In this document: piece by piece, positions 23,341 through 32,218 of the stretch | Numbering within the stretch: position 1 is the stretch's first letter | Layout of the letters: each line of letters starts with the position of its first letter | Origin: Pleomorphovibrio marinus | GTDB lineage: Bacteria > Bacteroidota > Bacteroidia > Cytophagales > Cyclobacteriaceae | Reading direction: 5' to 3' | Assembly (NCBI RefSeq): GCF_003347495.1 | Contig: NZ_QCXY01000019.1 | Location: forward strand, 1-34,299 | Length of the DNA stretch: 34,299 nucleotides | Made by a program: the position numbers and the translations under genes | Notes under the pieces: model-generated | Seen by the model: the letters and a program-made list of their open reading frames with translations, nothing else | Told to the model about the DNA's origin: nothing | The model's database searches: none

Positions 23341-24477
23341 ATGCTGCAAAGTCTTAAAAACCACCTCACAAATATCCCCGGTTGGCGAACCAATAGAAAA
23401 ATTCTTGTGATAGCGTCCGATGATTGGGGAGCGATACGCATGGTGAGTAAAAAGCATTTTGAAAAATTACGAAAGGCTGGCATTCGGGTGGATTTATCAA
23501 AATATGATTCGCTGGACTCTCTGGAAACTAAGGATGATTTGGAAGGATTGATGGCCATTTTGGGTAAGTATAAAAACAGGACTGGACTAGCACCTAAATT
23601 CACTTTTAATACGGTAATGGCCAATCCGAATTTTCAAAAAATCAAAGAAGTTGGTTTTACGAAATACTATTACCGCCCATTTTTTCAAAGTTATAGAGAT
23701 TATTATGGACAGGACTTGGAATCATTGTGGAGACAGGCCATAAATGAAAGACTTATCCAACCCCAGTTTCATGCGCGGGAACACCTCAATGTGTCATTGT
23801 GGATGAGGGATTTGCAATTAGGTCTGGAAAAAACAAGAGCGGCTTTTGATTATGATTTTTATGGAGCCAAGCTTCATACCTCTTCCAAATTTCAGAAAAA
23901 TTACCTTGCTGCTTACTGGTCTGAGACCAGTGAGGATTTTTCAGCAATGAAAGAAGTTCTAAAAGAAGGTTTTGATTTGTTCAAAAATGTTTTTGGATTC
24001 AATTCCCAATCATTTATTGCAGCCAATTATATTTATCCAAAACTATTAGAAGGTTATTTGAAAGCATTAGGCGTTGATATAATTCAGATCCAAAGAGGAC
24101 AGATAGGTCCGCTTATTGACCAAGAAAAGACTAATCTATATCGACATTATATGGGAGAAAAAAACACCTTTTGTCAAATATATTTGGTAAGAAATGTATT
24201 GTTTGAACCTTACCTGAATCAGGAACAGGATTGGGTGGACAAGGCGATGCAACAAATTCAAGTAGCCTTTTTCTGGAAAAAGCCAGCCATTATTTCCAGT
24301 CATAGGATCAATTATGTGAGTAATATGTCCATCAAACATAGGGATGCTTCTTTAAATAAACTAGATCTGCTTTTGCGCAACATTATTAAAAAATGGCCAG
24401 ATGTAACCTTTTTAAGCAGTGATGAATTGGGCCAAGATATACTTCAATCTATTGATGATTGCCATACACAACAGTAA
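23341..24477 (+). CDS. Polysaccharide-deacetylase-like protein, copy 1
   Basis: 378 residues. Three blocks are shared with the protein at 28822-29952: VIASDDWGAIR (Asp27, Asp28; the NodB TFDDG-like metal motif), IQPQFHAREHLN (His144, His148) and IISSHRINY (His321). These fit the metal-binding positions of a deacetylase or related (beta/alpha) barrel. No signal peptide is visible, so action in the cytoplasm on a lipid-linked or nucleotide sugar is likely. It overlaps by 23 nt the gene for an ATP-grasp protein, suggesting deacetylation followed by re-acylation (inference). In many genomes such proteins are simply called hypothetical. Confidence 0.7.
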   Translation: MLQSLKNHLTNIPGWRTNRKILVIASDDWGAIRMVSKKHFEKLRKAGIRVDLSKYDSLDSLETKDDLEGLMAILGKYKNRTGLAPKFTFNTVMANPNFQKIKEVGFTKYYYRPFFQSYRDYYGQDLESLWRQAINERLIQPQFHAREHLNVSLWMRDLQLGLEKTRAAFDYDFYGAKLHTSSKFQKNYLAAYWSETSEDFSAMKEVLKEGFDLFKNVFGFNSQSFIAANYIYPKLLEGYLKALGVDIIQIQRGQIGPLIDQEKTNLYRHYMGEKNTFCQIYLVRNVLFEPYLNQEQDWVDKAMQQIQVAFFWKKPAIISSHRINYVSNMSIKHRDASLNKLDLLLRNIIKKWPDVTFLSSDELGQDILQSIDDCHTQQ

Positions 24478-25468
24478 ATCCGGTTTCCATGCGAGGTGGA
24501 TAGCATATTGCGAAGAAAATAATATTCCATATAAGGTAGTAAATTGCTATGCCGATGAGCTGAATGATCAGCTCAAAGACTGTAAAGCTTTGATGTGGCA
24601 TCATTCCCAACAGAACCCGAAGGACTTGGTGATCGCCAAGCAGATTTTGTTTGCATTGGAGCATACTGGGTTAAAGGTATTTCCCGATTTCAAAACAGGT
24701 TGGCATTTCGATGATAAATTGGGACAAAAATACTTGTTTGAGCGTTTGGTTTTACCCTTTGTCCCAACTTATGCCTTTTATGACAAGAAGGAAGCCGTGG
24801 AATGGGCCTCCCAAACTTCTTTTCCTAAAGTTTTCAAACTCAGGGGTGGAGCTGGGTCGGTGAATGTGAAATTGGTGAATAGCCAACAAGAGGCATTTTT
24901 TTTAATAAAAAGGGCTTTTGGAAAAGGATTTGACAATTATGACAAGTTGGGTTCGCTTAAGGAAAGGTGGAAGAAATACAGGGAAGGAAAGGCAGGGATT
25001 TGGGAACCTATAAAAGGGCTCTTAAGGTTTGGGGTAACTCCTCCTTATGCTCAAGTTTTGGGAAAGGAAAAGGGTTATGTTTATTTTCAGGACTTTATTC
25101 CAAATAACAATTCTGATACTCGCATTATCGTGATAGGAGAAAAAGCCTTTGCCCTCAAACGGTATGTAAGAAAAGGTGATTTCAGGGCCTCTGGCAGTGG
25201 TAATTTTGCCTATGCCAAAAATGAATTTGACGAATGCTGTGTAAAGCTGGCTTTTGAAGCCAATGAAAAATTACATGCCCAATGTGCAGCTTTTGATTTT
25301 GTCTTTGACAAGGAAAATAATCCTTTCTTAGTAGAAGTAAGTTACGGTTTTGTCAAAGAGGTCTATGATCCTTGTCCTGGATATTGGGATAAGGAGTTGA
25401 ATTGGAATCCTGGAAAGTTTAATCCACAGGGGTGGATGGTGGAAATGTTAGTGAAGGAATACCATTGA
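24455..25468 (+). CDS. ATP-grasp protein (RimK-like) coupled to the deacetylase
   Basis: About 337 residues from ATG 24455. Frames upstream to GTG 24419 are open, but the Rossmann-like start IAIHNSKSGFHARWIAYCEE argues for the later start. It has PKVFKLRGGAGSVNVKLV as the ATP-binding beta-strand and loop (Lys near residue 125), YVYFQDFIPNNNSDTRIIVIG, FALKRYV and AFDFVFDKENNPFLVEVSYGF with metal ligands. The tail WDKELNWNPGKFNPQGWMV is one seen in ATP-grasp proteins of polysaccharide loci. Expected to join a carboxylate to an amine, perhaps an amino sugar exposed by the neighbouring deacetylase-like protein (inference). It ends with TTGA overlapping the next start. Confidence 0.8.
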   Translation: MIAIHNSKSGFHARWIAYCEENNIPYKVVNCYADELNDQLKDCKALMWHHSQQNPKDLVIAKQILFALEHTGLKVFPDFKTGWHFDDKLGQKYLFERLVLPFVPTYAFYDKKEAVEWASQTSFPKVFKLRGGAGSVNVKLVNSQQEAFFLIKRAFGKGFDNYDKLGSLKERWKKYREGKAGIWEPIKGLLRFGVTPPYAQVLGKEKGYVYFQDFIPNNNSDTRIIVIGEKAFALKRYVRKGDFRASGSGNFAYAKNEFDECCVKLAFEANEKLHAQCAAFDFVFDKENNPFLVEVSYGFVKEVYDPCPGYWDKELNWNPGKFNPQGWMVEMLVKEYH

Positions 25469-26550
25469 AAAAGATTACGTGTATCATTCACTCTCTTGGC
25501 TTAGGAGGTATGGAAAGGGTAATGTCTCTACTTCTTAATGAGTTTGTTGGAAGAGAATATGTTGCAGTTGACCTGATCTTGATTGGTAAAGAAAGGAAGG
25601 TAGAATTTCCGTTATCTTCGAGGGTAAATATCCATAGGCCTTCTTTCGATTTTGATGATAGTAAAAGAAATCAACACACGCTGAAAACGCTTATTTTTCT
25701 TCGCAAAAAAATTATGGATATCAAGCCGAATTCCATTTTAAGTTTTGGAGAATTGTGGAACAATTTTGTCTTGTTGGCTTTGCTCGGTTTGCCTTTTCCT
25801 GTGTTTATTTCTGACCGAAGTCAACCCGATAAAGATCTTGGAAAACTACACAATTTTTTAAGAAGCAAACTTTATCCCAAGGCAGCTGGATTTATTGGTC
25901 AGACGGAATATGCAGCTAATAATGCTTTAAAAAAAAAATGGAACAATAATATTAAAACGATCGGAAATCCTATTCGTAAAATTCTTTGTTCTGAATTTCA
26001 TAAGAGAGAGAAAATTGTAGTTACTGTTGGCAGACTTATCCCAACCAAAAACATTAAAGAATTAGTCGATTTATTTTTAAAGATCAATATGCCTCATTGG
26101 AAATTACTGGTTATTGGTGGAAATGCAAAGAATAATGATTTATTAACAAAATATCGGAACTATATAGTTGAATTAGGGGCAGGTGATAGGATTCAGCTAT
26201 TGGGAGGTGTGAAGGATGTAGAAAAATATTACCAAATTGCCTCAATTTTTGCATTTGCTTCCAGTTCGGAGGGGTTTCCTAATGTAATAGGGGAGGCACT
26301 TTCGGCCGAACTCCCTGTCGTGGCATTTGACTGTATCGCTGGTCCAAGTGAAATGATAGAAGATGGCGTCAATGGTTTTCTGGTTCCAGTAAGAAGTTTT
26401 GATGCATTTAAGGAAAAACTTAAAATGTTGATGGAGGATGAATGCCTAAGGAAATCTTTTTCTGAAAAGGCCTTTATAAAAATCCAAAAATTTGAACAGC
26501 AATACATTTGCAATGAGTTTTTTAATTTTATTACCAAGAATAAGTTTTGA
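25465..26550 (+). CDS. Family 4 glycosyltransferase
   Basis: A retaining GT-B glycosyltransferase of about 361 residues. The N-terminus KKITCIIHSLGLGGMERVMS is the classic Gly-Gly-x-E/R acceptor-domain opening. VVTVGRLIPTKNIKELVDL begins the donor domain, and SSEGFPNVIGEALSAELPVVAFDCIAGPSE provides the E-x7-E motif region. The start is TTG 25465 sharing bases with the TGA of the preceding ATP-grasp gene (TTGA). GTG 25432 is an alternative but would add residues before the conserved beginning. It is closest to GT4 enzymes of the PglJ/WaaG kind that use UDP-sugars; donor unproven. Confidence 0.93.
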   Translation: MKKITCIIHSLGLGGMERVMSLLLNEFVGREYVAVDLILIGKERKVEFPLSSRVNIHRPSFDFDDSKRNQHTLKTLIFLRKKIMDIKPNSILSFGELWNNFVLLALLGLPFPVFISDRSQPDKDLGKLHNFLRSKLYPKAAGFIGQTEYAANNALKKKWNNNIKTIGNPIRKILCSEFHKREKIVVTVGRLIPTKNIKELVDLFLKINMPHWKLLVIGGNAKNNDLLTKYRNYIVELGAGDRIQLLGGVKDVEKYYQIASIFAFASSSEGFPNVIGEALSAELPVVAFDCIAGPSEMIEDGVNGFLVPVRSFDAFKEKLKMLMEDECLRKSFSEKAFIKIQKFEQQYICNEFFNFITKNKF

Positions 26551-27674
26551 AAATAGTCATAAACACTGCTCACCAACGTTTTGGAGGAGCCGTACAAGTG
26601 GCCTTATCTTTTATACACGAGTGCCGCGCATTTCCGGAACATGAGTATTTTGTGTGGGTCGGTCCTGGAGTGAAAAATTCACTTAAATTAGAGGAGTTTC
26701 CTGATAATTTTAATTTCCAATTTTTTGATTTTGGCCCCATCACGTTTCGAAAAACTTTCCGGATCCACAGGATGCTCAAACAAGCGGAAAATGCAATCAA
26801 TCCAGATGTTATCATCGCTACTTCCGGGCCAACCTATTTCCGAACCTCAATCCCACAAATAATTGGATACAACCTTGGATTGTATTTATACACTGATTCT
26901 CCTTTTTTTCAAAATAGGTCCTTAAAAGATCGAATTAGATTTTTCATTAAAAGAAAACTTCATTTTCATTTTTTTAAACACGAGGCCAATGCCTATGTCG
27001 TACAAACCGATGATGTGAAGAAAAGGGTCAGGCAGGCATTGAAAACCGATCAAGTGTATACGGTGACCAACACCCCTAGCGCCTGGTATCGCATGGAGAT
27101 CTTATCTTTTCCGGATAAACTTCCACCTAAGCGCAGTGATGTCTTTCGTTGGTTGACTGTTTCATCCTATTATGGACATAAAAACCTGGAACTTATCCCA
27201 AAAGTGCAGGATGAGTTGGAAATCCTGGGGATTGACAATGTTGAATTCATATTGACCCTTGAAGAAGGTGATTTTCATCAACATATTGGACAGCAGAGAG
27301 GAATAATTAATGTAGGTCCCGTTCCTCCCGTAGAATGTCCTTCTTTATACAGGGAATGTGATGGCATGTTTCTTCCAACACTGGCTGAATGTTTTTCTGC
27401 TTCCTATCCCGAAGCCATGATTATGGAAAAGCCTATTGTCACCACAGATTTGGGGTTTGCACATAGCATTTGTGGGAGGGCAGCCTTGTATTATTCCCCT
27501 CAAAATGCCGCAGAAGCAGCCAAGGCAATCTTAAAATTGATTCAAAATGAAGGCCTCCAGAAAGAATTAATTGAAAAAGGAAAGGATCAACTCAGGATTT
27601 TTGATACACCTAAAGAAAGGGCGAGGAAATATTTAAAGATCTGTGAAAAGTATGCAAAACCAAGAGAAGGTTAA
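26547..27674 (+). CDS. Family 4 glycosyltransferase
   Basis: 375 residues from TTG 26547, which overlaps the previous TGA as TTGA. It opens KIVINTAHQRFGGAVQVALSF with a Gly-Gly acceptor-domain signature. The donor domain (WLTVSSYYGHKNLELIPKV) and the motif MFLPTLAECFSASYPEAMIMEKPIVT with its spaced glutamates are typical of GT4. Expected to add one sugar to the lipid-linked unit. The next gene starts immediately after the stop, so the three glycosyltransferase genes 25465-28856 are probably translated as a coupled set. Confidence 0.92.
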   Translation: MKIVINTAHQRFGGAVQVALSFIHECRAFPEHEYFVWVGPGVKNSLKLEEFPDNFNFQFFDFGPITFRKTFRIHRMLKQAENAINPDVIIATSGPTYFRTSIPQIIGYNLGLYLYTDSPFFQNRSLKDRIRFFIKRKLHFHFFKHEANAYVVQTDDVKKRVRQALKTDQVYTVTNTPSAWYRMEILSFPDKLPPKRSDVFRWLTVSSYYGHKNLELIPKVQDELEILGIDNVEFILTLEEGDFHQHIGQQRGIINVGPVPPVECPSLYRECDGMFLPTLAECFSASYPEAMIMEKPIVTTDLGFAHSICGRAALYYSPQNAAEAAKAILKLIQNEGLQKELIEKGKDQLRIFDTPKERARKYLKICEKYAKPREG

Positions 27675-28856
27675 ATGGCTAAAATTAATGATAGAAAAAT
27701 AGTCATTATTAACCAAGCTTCAAACTACCTTACGATAGGGTTCGCCAATGCATTTTTTAAGAAATTTGAGGACGTTACCTTAATTACAGGGAGTATCCGT
27801 GTGCAAGGAGAAGCATTAAATCCAGGTATTAACGTCCATCCTATTCACCGCTGGGTTGAGCGACCTGCACATAAAAAGCTAGTCTCTTATTTGCGAGCAT
27901 TATGGAGATTTGCTTGGTTGATTAGAACCAAATATAGGTACCATGAAGTATTCTTTGTTTCCGTACCTCCCATGGGATATCTGCTTAATTTGATTTTGCC
28001 AAATCGTTTCAGCATGGTCATTTGGGATGTGTACCCTGACACCTTTAAAATCACAGGAATGAAGGAATCTCATCCCCTATATAGGGTATGGTCAAGGTTA
28101 AACAGACGCTCCTTTAAAAAAGCTTTTCGCCTTTTTACGATTGGGGATAAAATGGCGGAACTATTGGGGCAATATGTCGATAGAGATTCAATTCTTATAC
28201 AACCTATTTGGTCTATATTTCAAGAAAACACTAGGGTTTCTAAATCAAAAAACCCATTTGTGAAGGAACATGGTTTGGAAGGGAAGTTTGTGGTGCAGTA
28301 TTCTGGGAATATTGGATTGACCCATAGGGTAGAATACCTTGTTCAGTTGGCGGAAAAAATGAAAGATCATTCGCATATCCTTTTCCAGATTATAGGAAGA
28401 GGCCCAAGAAAATCGGTGTTAGAGAAGTTAGTTAGAGAAAAGGAATTGCCGAATTGCCAATTTTTGCCCTTTCAGTCAGAAGTCATATTTCCCTATTCCC
28501 TTTCTGCGTCGGATCTTGGGGTGGTCATCCTGGATGAGACTATTTCAAAAGGAAGTGTTCCCAGCAAATCCTATAATTTGATGAGCTTTGGTATTCCCTC
28601 ACTTTACATCGCTGATACGGATTCGGAATTGTCCATTTATGCCAAAAAATTTGGTCATGCAGCCTGTTTCAAGGAAAAGGATTTGGGACAAGCAGAAGCC
28701 TTTATATTGGAATTGAGCCAAAATAGAAAGCTATGGGAACAACACTCAAAAAATGCAGAAATTGCTTCCAGTCATTTTAGAAGAAAGAATGCAGATAAAT
28801 TTGTGGCTTTATATATATCACATGAGAGTTATCCATCAACTTTTCCAGGAAATTAA
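27675..28856 (+). CDS. Family 4 glycosyltransferase (WbuB-like)
   Basis: 393 residues. The acceptor domain has IVIINQASNYLTIGFANAFF and VVSVPP-like FVSVPPMGYLLNL; then VIWDVYPDTFKITG resembles the DL(W/Y)P motif of WbuB-type amino-sugar transferases. The donor domain starts FVVQYSGNIGLTHRVEYLV and ends with SASDLGVVILDETISKGSVPSKSYNLMSFG at about residues 280-310, a P-S-K variant of the donor site. A role in adding a 6-deoxy or N-acetyl amino sugar is possible by analogy. The 3' end overlaps the second deacetylase-like gene by 35 nt. Confidence 0.9.
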   Translation: MAKINDRKIVIINQASNYLTIGFANAFFKKFEDVTLITGSIRVQGEALNPGINVHPIHRWVERPAHKKLVSYLRALWRFAWLIRTKYRYHEVFFVSVPPMGYLLNLILPNRFSMVIWDVYPDTFKITGMKESHPLYRVWSRLNRRSFKKAFRLFTIGDKMAELLGQYVDRDSILIQPIWSIFQENTRVSKSKNPFVKEHGLEGKFVVQYSGNIGLTHRVEYLVQLAEKMKDHSHILFQIIGRGPRKSVLEKLVREKELPNCQFLPFQSEVIFPYSLSASDLGVVILDETISKGSVPSKSYNLMSFGIPSLYIADTDSELSIYAKKFGHAACFKEKDLGQAEAFILELSQNRKLWEQHSKNAEIASSHFRRKNADKFVALYISHESYPSTFPGN

Positions 28857-29952
28857 AAATATACCAGGCTGGAAAACCAAAAGAAAACTGGTGGCGATTG
28901 CTGTGGACGATTATGGAAACGTCAGATTAGATTCCAAAAAGGCTTACGAAGCCATCCATTCTAAAAACCCTGTAAAGGAGGAGCAACGATTTGACCGGTT
29001 TGATACTTTAGAAACCAGGGAAGATTTGGAAATGTTATATGAGATTCTTGCCTCTGTCAAAGACCAACATGGTAATCCTGCAATTTTTACACCTTTTGCA
29101 CTACCTTGTAATATTGATTTTGAACGATTACGATCGGAAGGTTTTGAAAAATATCAATATGAGTTACTTCCTGAGACCTTTAAAAAACTCGAAGCAAATC
29201 AACCCATAGCTTACCGAGGAACCTGGGATTTATGGAATGAGGGGATGAAGAAAGGATTAATGCTTCCACAATTTCATGGAAGGGAACATTTTAATTTAAA
29301 AGTTTTTGAAGAAAAACTGGCAAAAAAAGATCCGGCTTTGCTCTTGTCATTGAAAAACCGTTCCTTGGCGAATATAGGACCTTCGGATAATCCTTTCGTG
29401 CGTTGGACTGCTGCCTTCTCTTTTTGGGACCCAGCTAAAGATATAGAAAAGTTTCCTGAAATTCTCCAAGATGGAATGGAATCCTTTAAGAAAGTGTATG
29501 GATATAAGCCATCTATATTTACTCCACCTGCTAATGCATTCCCTAATTCATTGGAGAGATTTTTGGTTAGCTTAGGAATTATAGCTGTCAATAGGGCTTT
29601 TTTTGAATCGGCCCATGTTGGTTTTGGCAAGTATAAAAGAAGGATGTCAACTCTCAGACTAAATAAGGAAATCAATATGATTCATATTGTTCGAAATGTT
29701 GTGTTTGAACCGACTTGCTCAAATATTAATCATGTTGAAAAAGCTTTAAGTCAAATAGAAACCGCTTTTAAATGGAATAAACCAGCAATTATTTCTTCAC
29801 ATAGAGTAAATTTCTGTGGGCATATTGATGCCAACAATAGGAAAACAGGATTGACTGAATTGAAAAAACTTCTTAGTAAAATTGTAAATAAATGGCCTGA
29901 CGTGGAGTTTAAATCAATCAAATCTCTTACAGCGATGATGACAAATGGGTAA
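28822..29952 (+). CDS. Polysaccharide-deacetylase-like protein, copy 2
   Basis: About 376 residues and paralogous to the protein at 23341-24477. It shares the opening NIPGWKTKRK, then AVDDYGNVR (Asp29, Asp30), PQFHGREHFN (His152, His156) and IISSHRVNF (His327). ATG 28822 is chosen because it aligns with the start of the paralogue; the open frame extends to 28753 inside the previous gene. It is followed directly by a GNAT acetyltransferase and then a sugar-transfer-associated ATP-grasp gene. So, like copy 1, it sits beside enzymes that could re-acylate a freed amine (inference). Catalysis is not proven, and the fold may serve another hydrolysis. Confidence 0.7.
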   Translation: MRVIHQLFQEIKNIPGWKTKRKLVAIAVDDYGNVRLDSKKAYEAIHSKNPVKEEQRFDRFDTLETREDLEMLYEILASVKDQHGNPAIFTPFALPCNIDFERLRSEGFEKYQYELLPETFKKLEANQPIAYRGTWDLWNEGMKKGLMLPQFHGREHFNLKVFEEKLAKKDPALLLSLKNRSLANIGPSDNPFVRWTAAFSFWDPAKDIEKFPEILQDGMESFKKVYGYKPSIFTPPANAFPNSLERFLVSLGIIAVNRAFFESAHVGFGKYKRRMSTLRLNKEINMIHIVRNVVFEPTCSNINHVEKALSQIETAFKWNKPAIISSHRVNFCGHIDANNRKTGLTELKKLLSKIVNKWPDVEFKSIKSLTAMMTNG

Positions 29953-30475
29953 TCATCCTAAAATACTGCTTTTTAAATTATTCAAAGAGAATCTAGCTTG
30001 TACTAATAGTTTTCCAGAAAATTCCATTTTGAAATTTGAAATTTGGAGACCCTCGATTAAAAATTTTATACCAAAAGGTTATGGTAAAAAGTATTTATCT
30101 TTTTGGGTTTTCCACTATCTAAAAGTGTTTAAAAACAGGAATTATCATGCAATCCTTGCCTACAAAGAAAACAAACTTATCGGTTCGTTACTTTTAGTTC
30201 CAAAATATTATAAATGGGATTTTATGGAAAATAATGATCTTCAAATTACCTATGTGAAGGTGAATAAGGATGAGCGAGGACAAGGTTATGGTGAAATATT
30301 GATGAAGTTTACTTTACAATACCTAGAAAATATAAAATTCGGTGATTTATGGTATATTACAGATACAAATAACATGACTTCTCAAAATCTAGCTTATAAA
30401 TGCGGATTTTTTTTGTATTCGGAGTGTACTCGGTTCGAAAAATTATTTTTTAAAATTTTAAAAGTTAAAAAATAG
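29945..30475 (+). CDS. GNAT-family N-acetyltransferase
   Basis: 176 residues. The acetyl-CoA pyrophosphate loop is VNKDERGQGYGEILMKFTL (about 103-121), preceded by the strand LQITYVKV and followed by a conserved late strand and LAYKCGFFLYSECTRFEK, the usual GNAT ending. It would transfer an acyl group from acyl-CoA to an amine, most simply an amino sugar of the repeat unit. It overlaps the deacetylase-like gene by 8 nt and shares one base with the next start (TAGTG), so the three are likely made together. The acyl donor is unknown. Confidence 0.83.
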   Translation: MGNHPKILLFKLFKENLACTNSFPENSILKFEIWRPSIKNFIPKGYGKKYLSFWVFHYLKVFKNRNYHAILAYKENKLIGSLLLVPKYYKWDFMENNDLQITYVKVNKDERGQGYGEILMKFTLQYLENIKFGDLWYITDTNNMTSQNLAYKCGFFLYSECTRFEKLFFKILKVKK

Positions 30476-31479
30476 TGATAAGAATACTCTATTTAATATA
30501 TTATTTTAAAGAACTAGACTTTGGTAAATTTGAAAAGTTTAGCAAATATATTGTTGATCTTACTAAGAAGAAAAAAATTTCAATTTGGAAACAACTAATT
30601 TTTGATTCACTAACGTATAATATAGCTCCTTTAGAATATTTTCAGTTCAAATTTTATGAGAAGAATGCTCTAGAAAAGAGTTGTTGGGCAGGAACAGGAT
30701 ACATGTATGAATACCAACTGCGCATGAACCCTAAATCTGAGCGGCATATCTTGGACGATAAAACCCTATTTTATAAATATTATCGAGAATTTTTTGTGCA
30801 TCTGGTAGCCGATTTTGAAGATCTTAAAAAAAATAGTGGACTGGTAGAGTCCTTATTAGCCAATTCTTCCGGTAAAATCGTGTTCAAAGTGGCCGATGGA
30901 AAATGTGGGAAGGGAGTTCTGATCCGGAATACTGAAGGCTTTACGGTCAAATCACTTTTGGATTTCATGCAAAGGGAGGACTATGATCTTGTTGAAGAAT
31001 TTTTGGTGCAACATCGGGATTTAAATCGGTTATCCCCTTCAGCGGTAAATACAGTCCGTATTTTTACACAACTCAATGACAAAGAGGAGGTGGATTTGCT
31101 GGGATGCAGGTTAAGGGTTTCAGTAAATTCGCCGGTTGACAATATGGCTGCAGGAAATTTGGCTGCACCTCTAGATGAAAAGAGTGGAAAAGTTACAGGG
31201 GCAGGGGTGTATGGTGATATTACAAAACCAGATGAAATAATTCATCCAGTTACACAGGTAACGATTAAGGGGTTTCAGGTGCCATTTTGGCACGAAACTT
31301 TGGAAATGGTCAAAAAGGCTGCCCTAAAGCATCCACAAAACAGATCCATAGGGTGGGATGTCGTCATCACTAACAAGGGCCCAGGCTTGATCGAAGGCAA
31401 CCATGACTGGTGCAAACTCCTATGGCAGTTGCCGGTTAAGCAAGGATTAAAACCAATTTTAGAAAAATATAGATTATAG
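30475..31479 (+). CDS. Sugar-transfer-associated ATP-grasp protein
   Basis: 334 residues of the ATPgrasp_ST kind (PF14397), a family found in polysaccharide loci. Seen are the ILDDKTLFYKYYREFF helix, then IVFKVADGKCGKGVLI (ATP-binding Lys and Gly-rich loop, about 138-153) and DLVEEFLVQHRDLNRLSPSAVNTVRIFT, in separate blocks about 180-210. The C-terminus is SIGWDVVITNKGPGLIEGNHDW, with Glu and Asn as metal ligands. The GTG start at 30475 shares its G with the previous TAG. It probably attaches an amino acid or other carboxylate to the glycan (inference from family context). The next 116 bases to 31595 contain no gene, only a weak inverted repeat at 31484-31503 with one mismatch. Confidence 0.85.
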   Translation: MIRILYLIYYFKELDFGKFEKFSKYIVDLTKKKKISIWKQLIFDSLTYNIAPLEYFQFKFYEKNALEKSCWAGTGYMYEYQLRMNPKSERHILDDKTLFYKYYREFFVHLVADFEDLKKNSGLVESLLANSSGKIVFKVADGKCGKGVLIRNTEGFTVKSLLDFMQREDYDLVEEFLVQHRDLNRLSPSAVNTVRIFTQLNDKEEVDLLGCRLRVSVNSPVDNMAAGNLAAPLDEKSGKVTGAGVYGDITKPDEIIHPVTQVTIKGFQVPFWHETLEMVKKAALKHPQNRSIGWDVVITNKGPGLIEGNHDWCKLLWQLPVKQGLKPILEKYRL

Positions 31480-31595
31480 CGCAACGATGATTCAAATAAT
31501 CGTAAAGAGTAATACAAATTGTTTCTAAAAATTTAATTAAGTTGAGATTTAATAAAAAGAGTTTCTAATCAGATTAATCGATATGGCATTATAGC

Positions 31596-32204
31596 ATGAC
31601 TTTTATTAATTTCCTTAAAAGACCAAAAGATATTTTAGGGGCGGTATTCGCCTTAATTCTTTTTAGCCCTTTTTTTACTTTAATTTATATCATCCTTCTG
31701 GTTCAAAATAATGGTTCGGTATTTTTCTATCAAATGCGACCTGGTAGGCACCAAAAGCCATTTAAGATAATTAAATTCAAAACCATGACAGATAATAGGG
31801 ATACGGAAGGCAAACTTCTACCTGATGTAGACCGGATTACCCGTGCTGGAGAAATTATCCGTAAATTTTCGTTAGACGAACTGCCCCAGTTGATAAATGT
31901 TCTCAAAGGGGATATGAGCCTGATTGGGCCTAGACCCCTATTATTCAAATATATCCCCCTTTATTCCAAAGTACAGCTAAGGCGGCATGAAGTAAGGCCG
32001 GGGATTACCGGTTGGGCTCAAGTCAATGGCCGGAACTCTATATCGTGGACCAGAAAGTTTGAACTTGATATTGAATACGTTGATAACTTAAGTTTTTGGT
32101 TGGATGTTAAAATAGTGATTTTGAATATTTATAAAGTATTCAAACAGGAAGGCATTAATCAGTCTAAGGAAAGACCAATGCAGCCTTTTAACGGCAAGAA
32201 TTAA
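31596..32204 (+). CDS. Initiating sugar-1-phosphate transferase, PglC-like
   Basis: A small (202-residue) monotopic phosphoglycosyl transferase that moves a sugar-1-phosphate from a UDP-sugar to undecaprenyl phosphate, starting the repeat unit. The N-terminal re-entrant hydrophobic helix is ILGAVFALILFSPFFTLIYI. FKIIKFKTMTDNRD is the basic conserved block. FSLDELPQLINVLKGDMSLI carries the catalytic Asp-Glu pair, followed by GPRPLLF and RPGITGWAQVNGRN. It lacks the large N-terminal domain of WbaP/WcaJ, so it resembles PglC. It follows a 116-nt spacer and may have its own promoter, though none is identifiable. UDP-diNAcBac or UDP-GalNAc type donors are typical of this size class; the actual one is unknown. 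Confidence 0.95.
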   Translation: MTFINFLKRPKDILGAVFALILFSPFFTLIYIILLVQNNGSVFFYQMRPGRHQKPFKIIKFKTMTDNRDTEGKLLPDVDRITRAGEIIRKFSLDELPQLINVLKGDMSLIGPRPLLFKYIPLYSKVQLRRHEVRPGITGWAQVNGRNSISWTRKFELDIEYVDNLSFWLDVKIVILNIYKVFKQEGINQSKERPMQPFNGKN

Positions 32205-32218
32205 TTAATTGTGAGTAT

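Noticed and set aside
31484-31503. Inverted repeat after the sugar-transfer ATP-grasp gene
   Set aside because: It has one mismatch, a loop of about two bases and no T-tract, so it is too weak to call a terminator.
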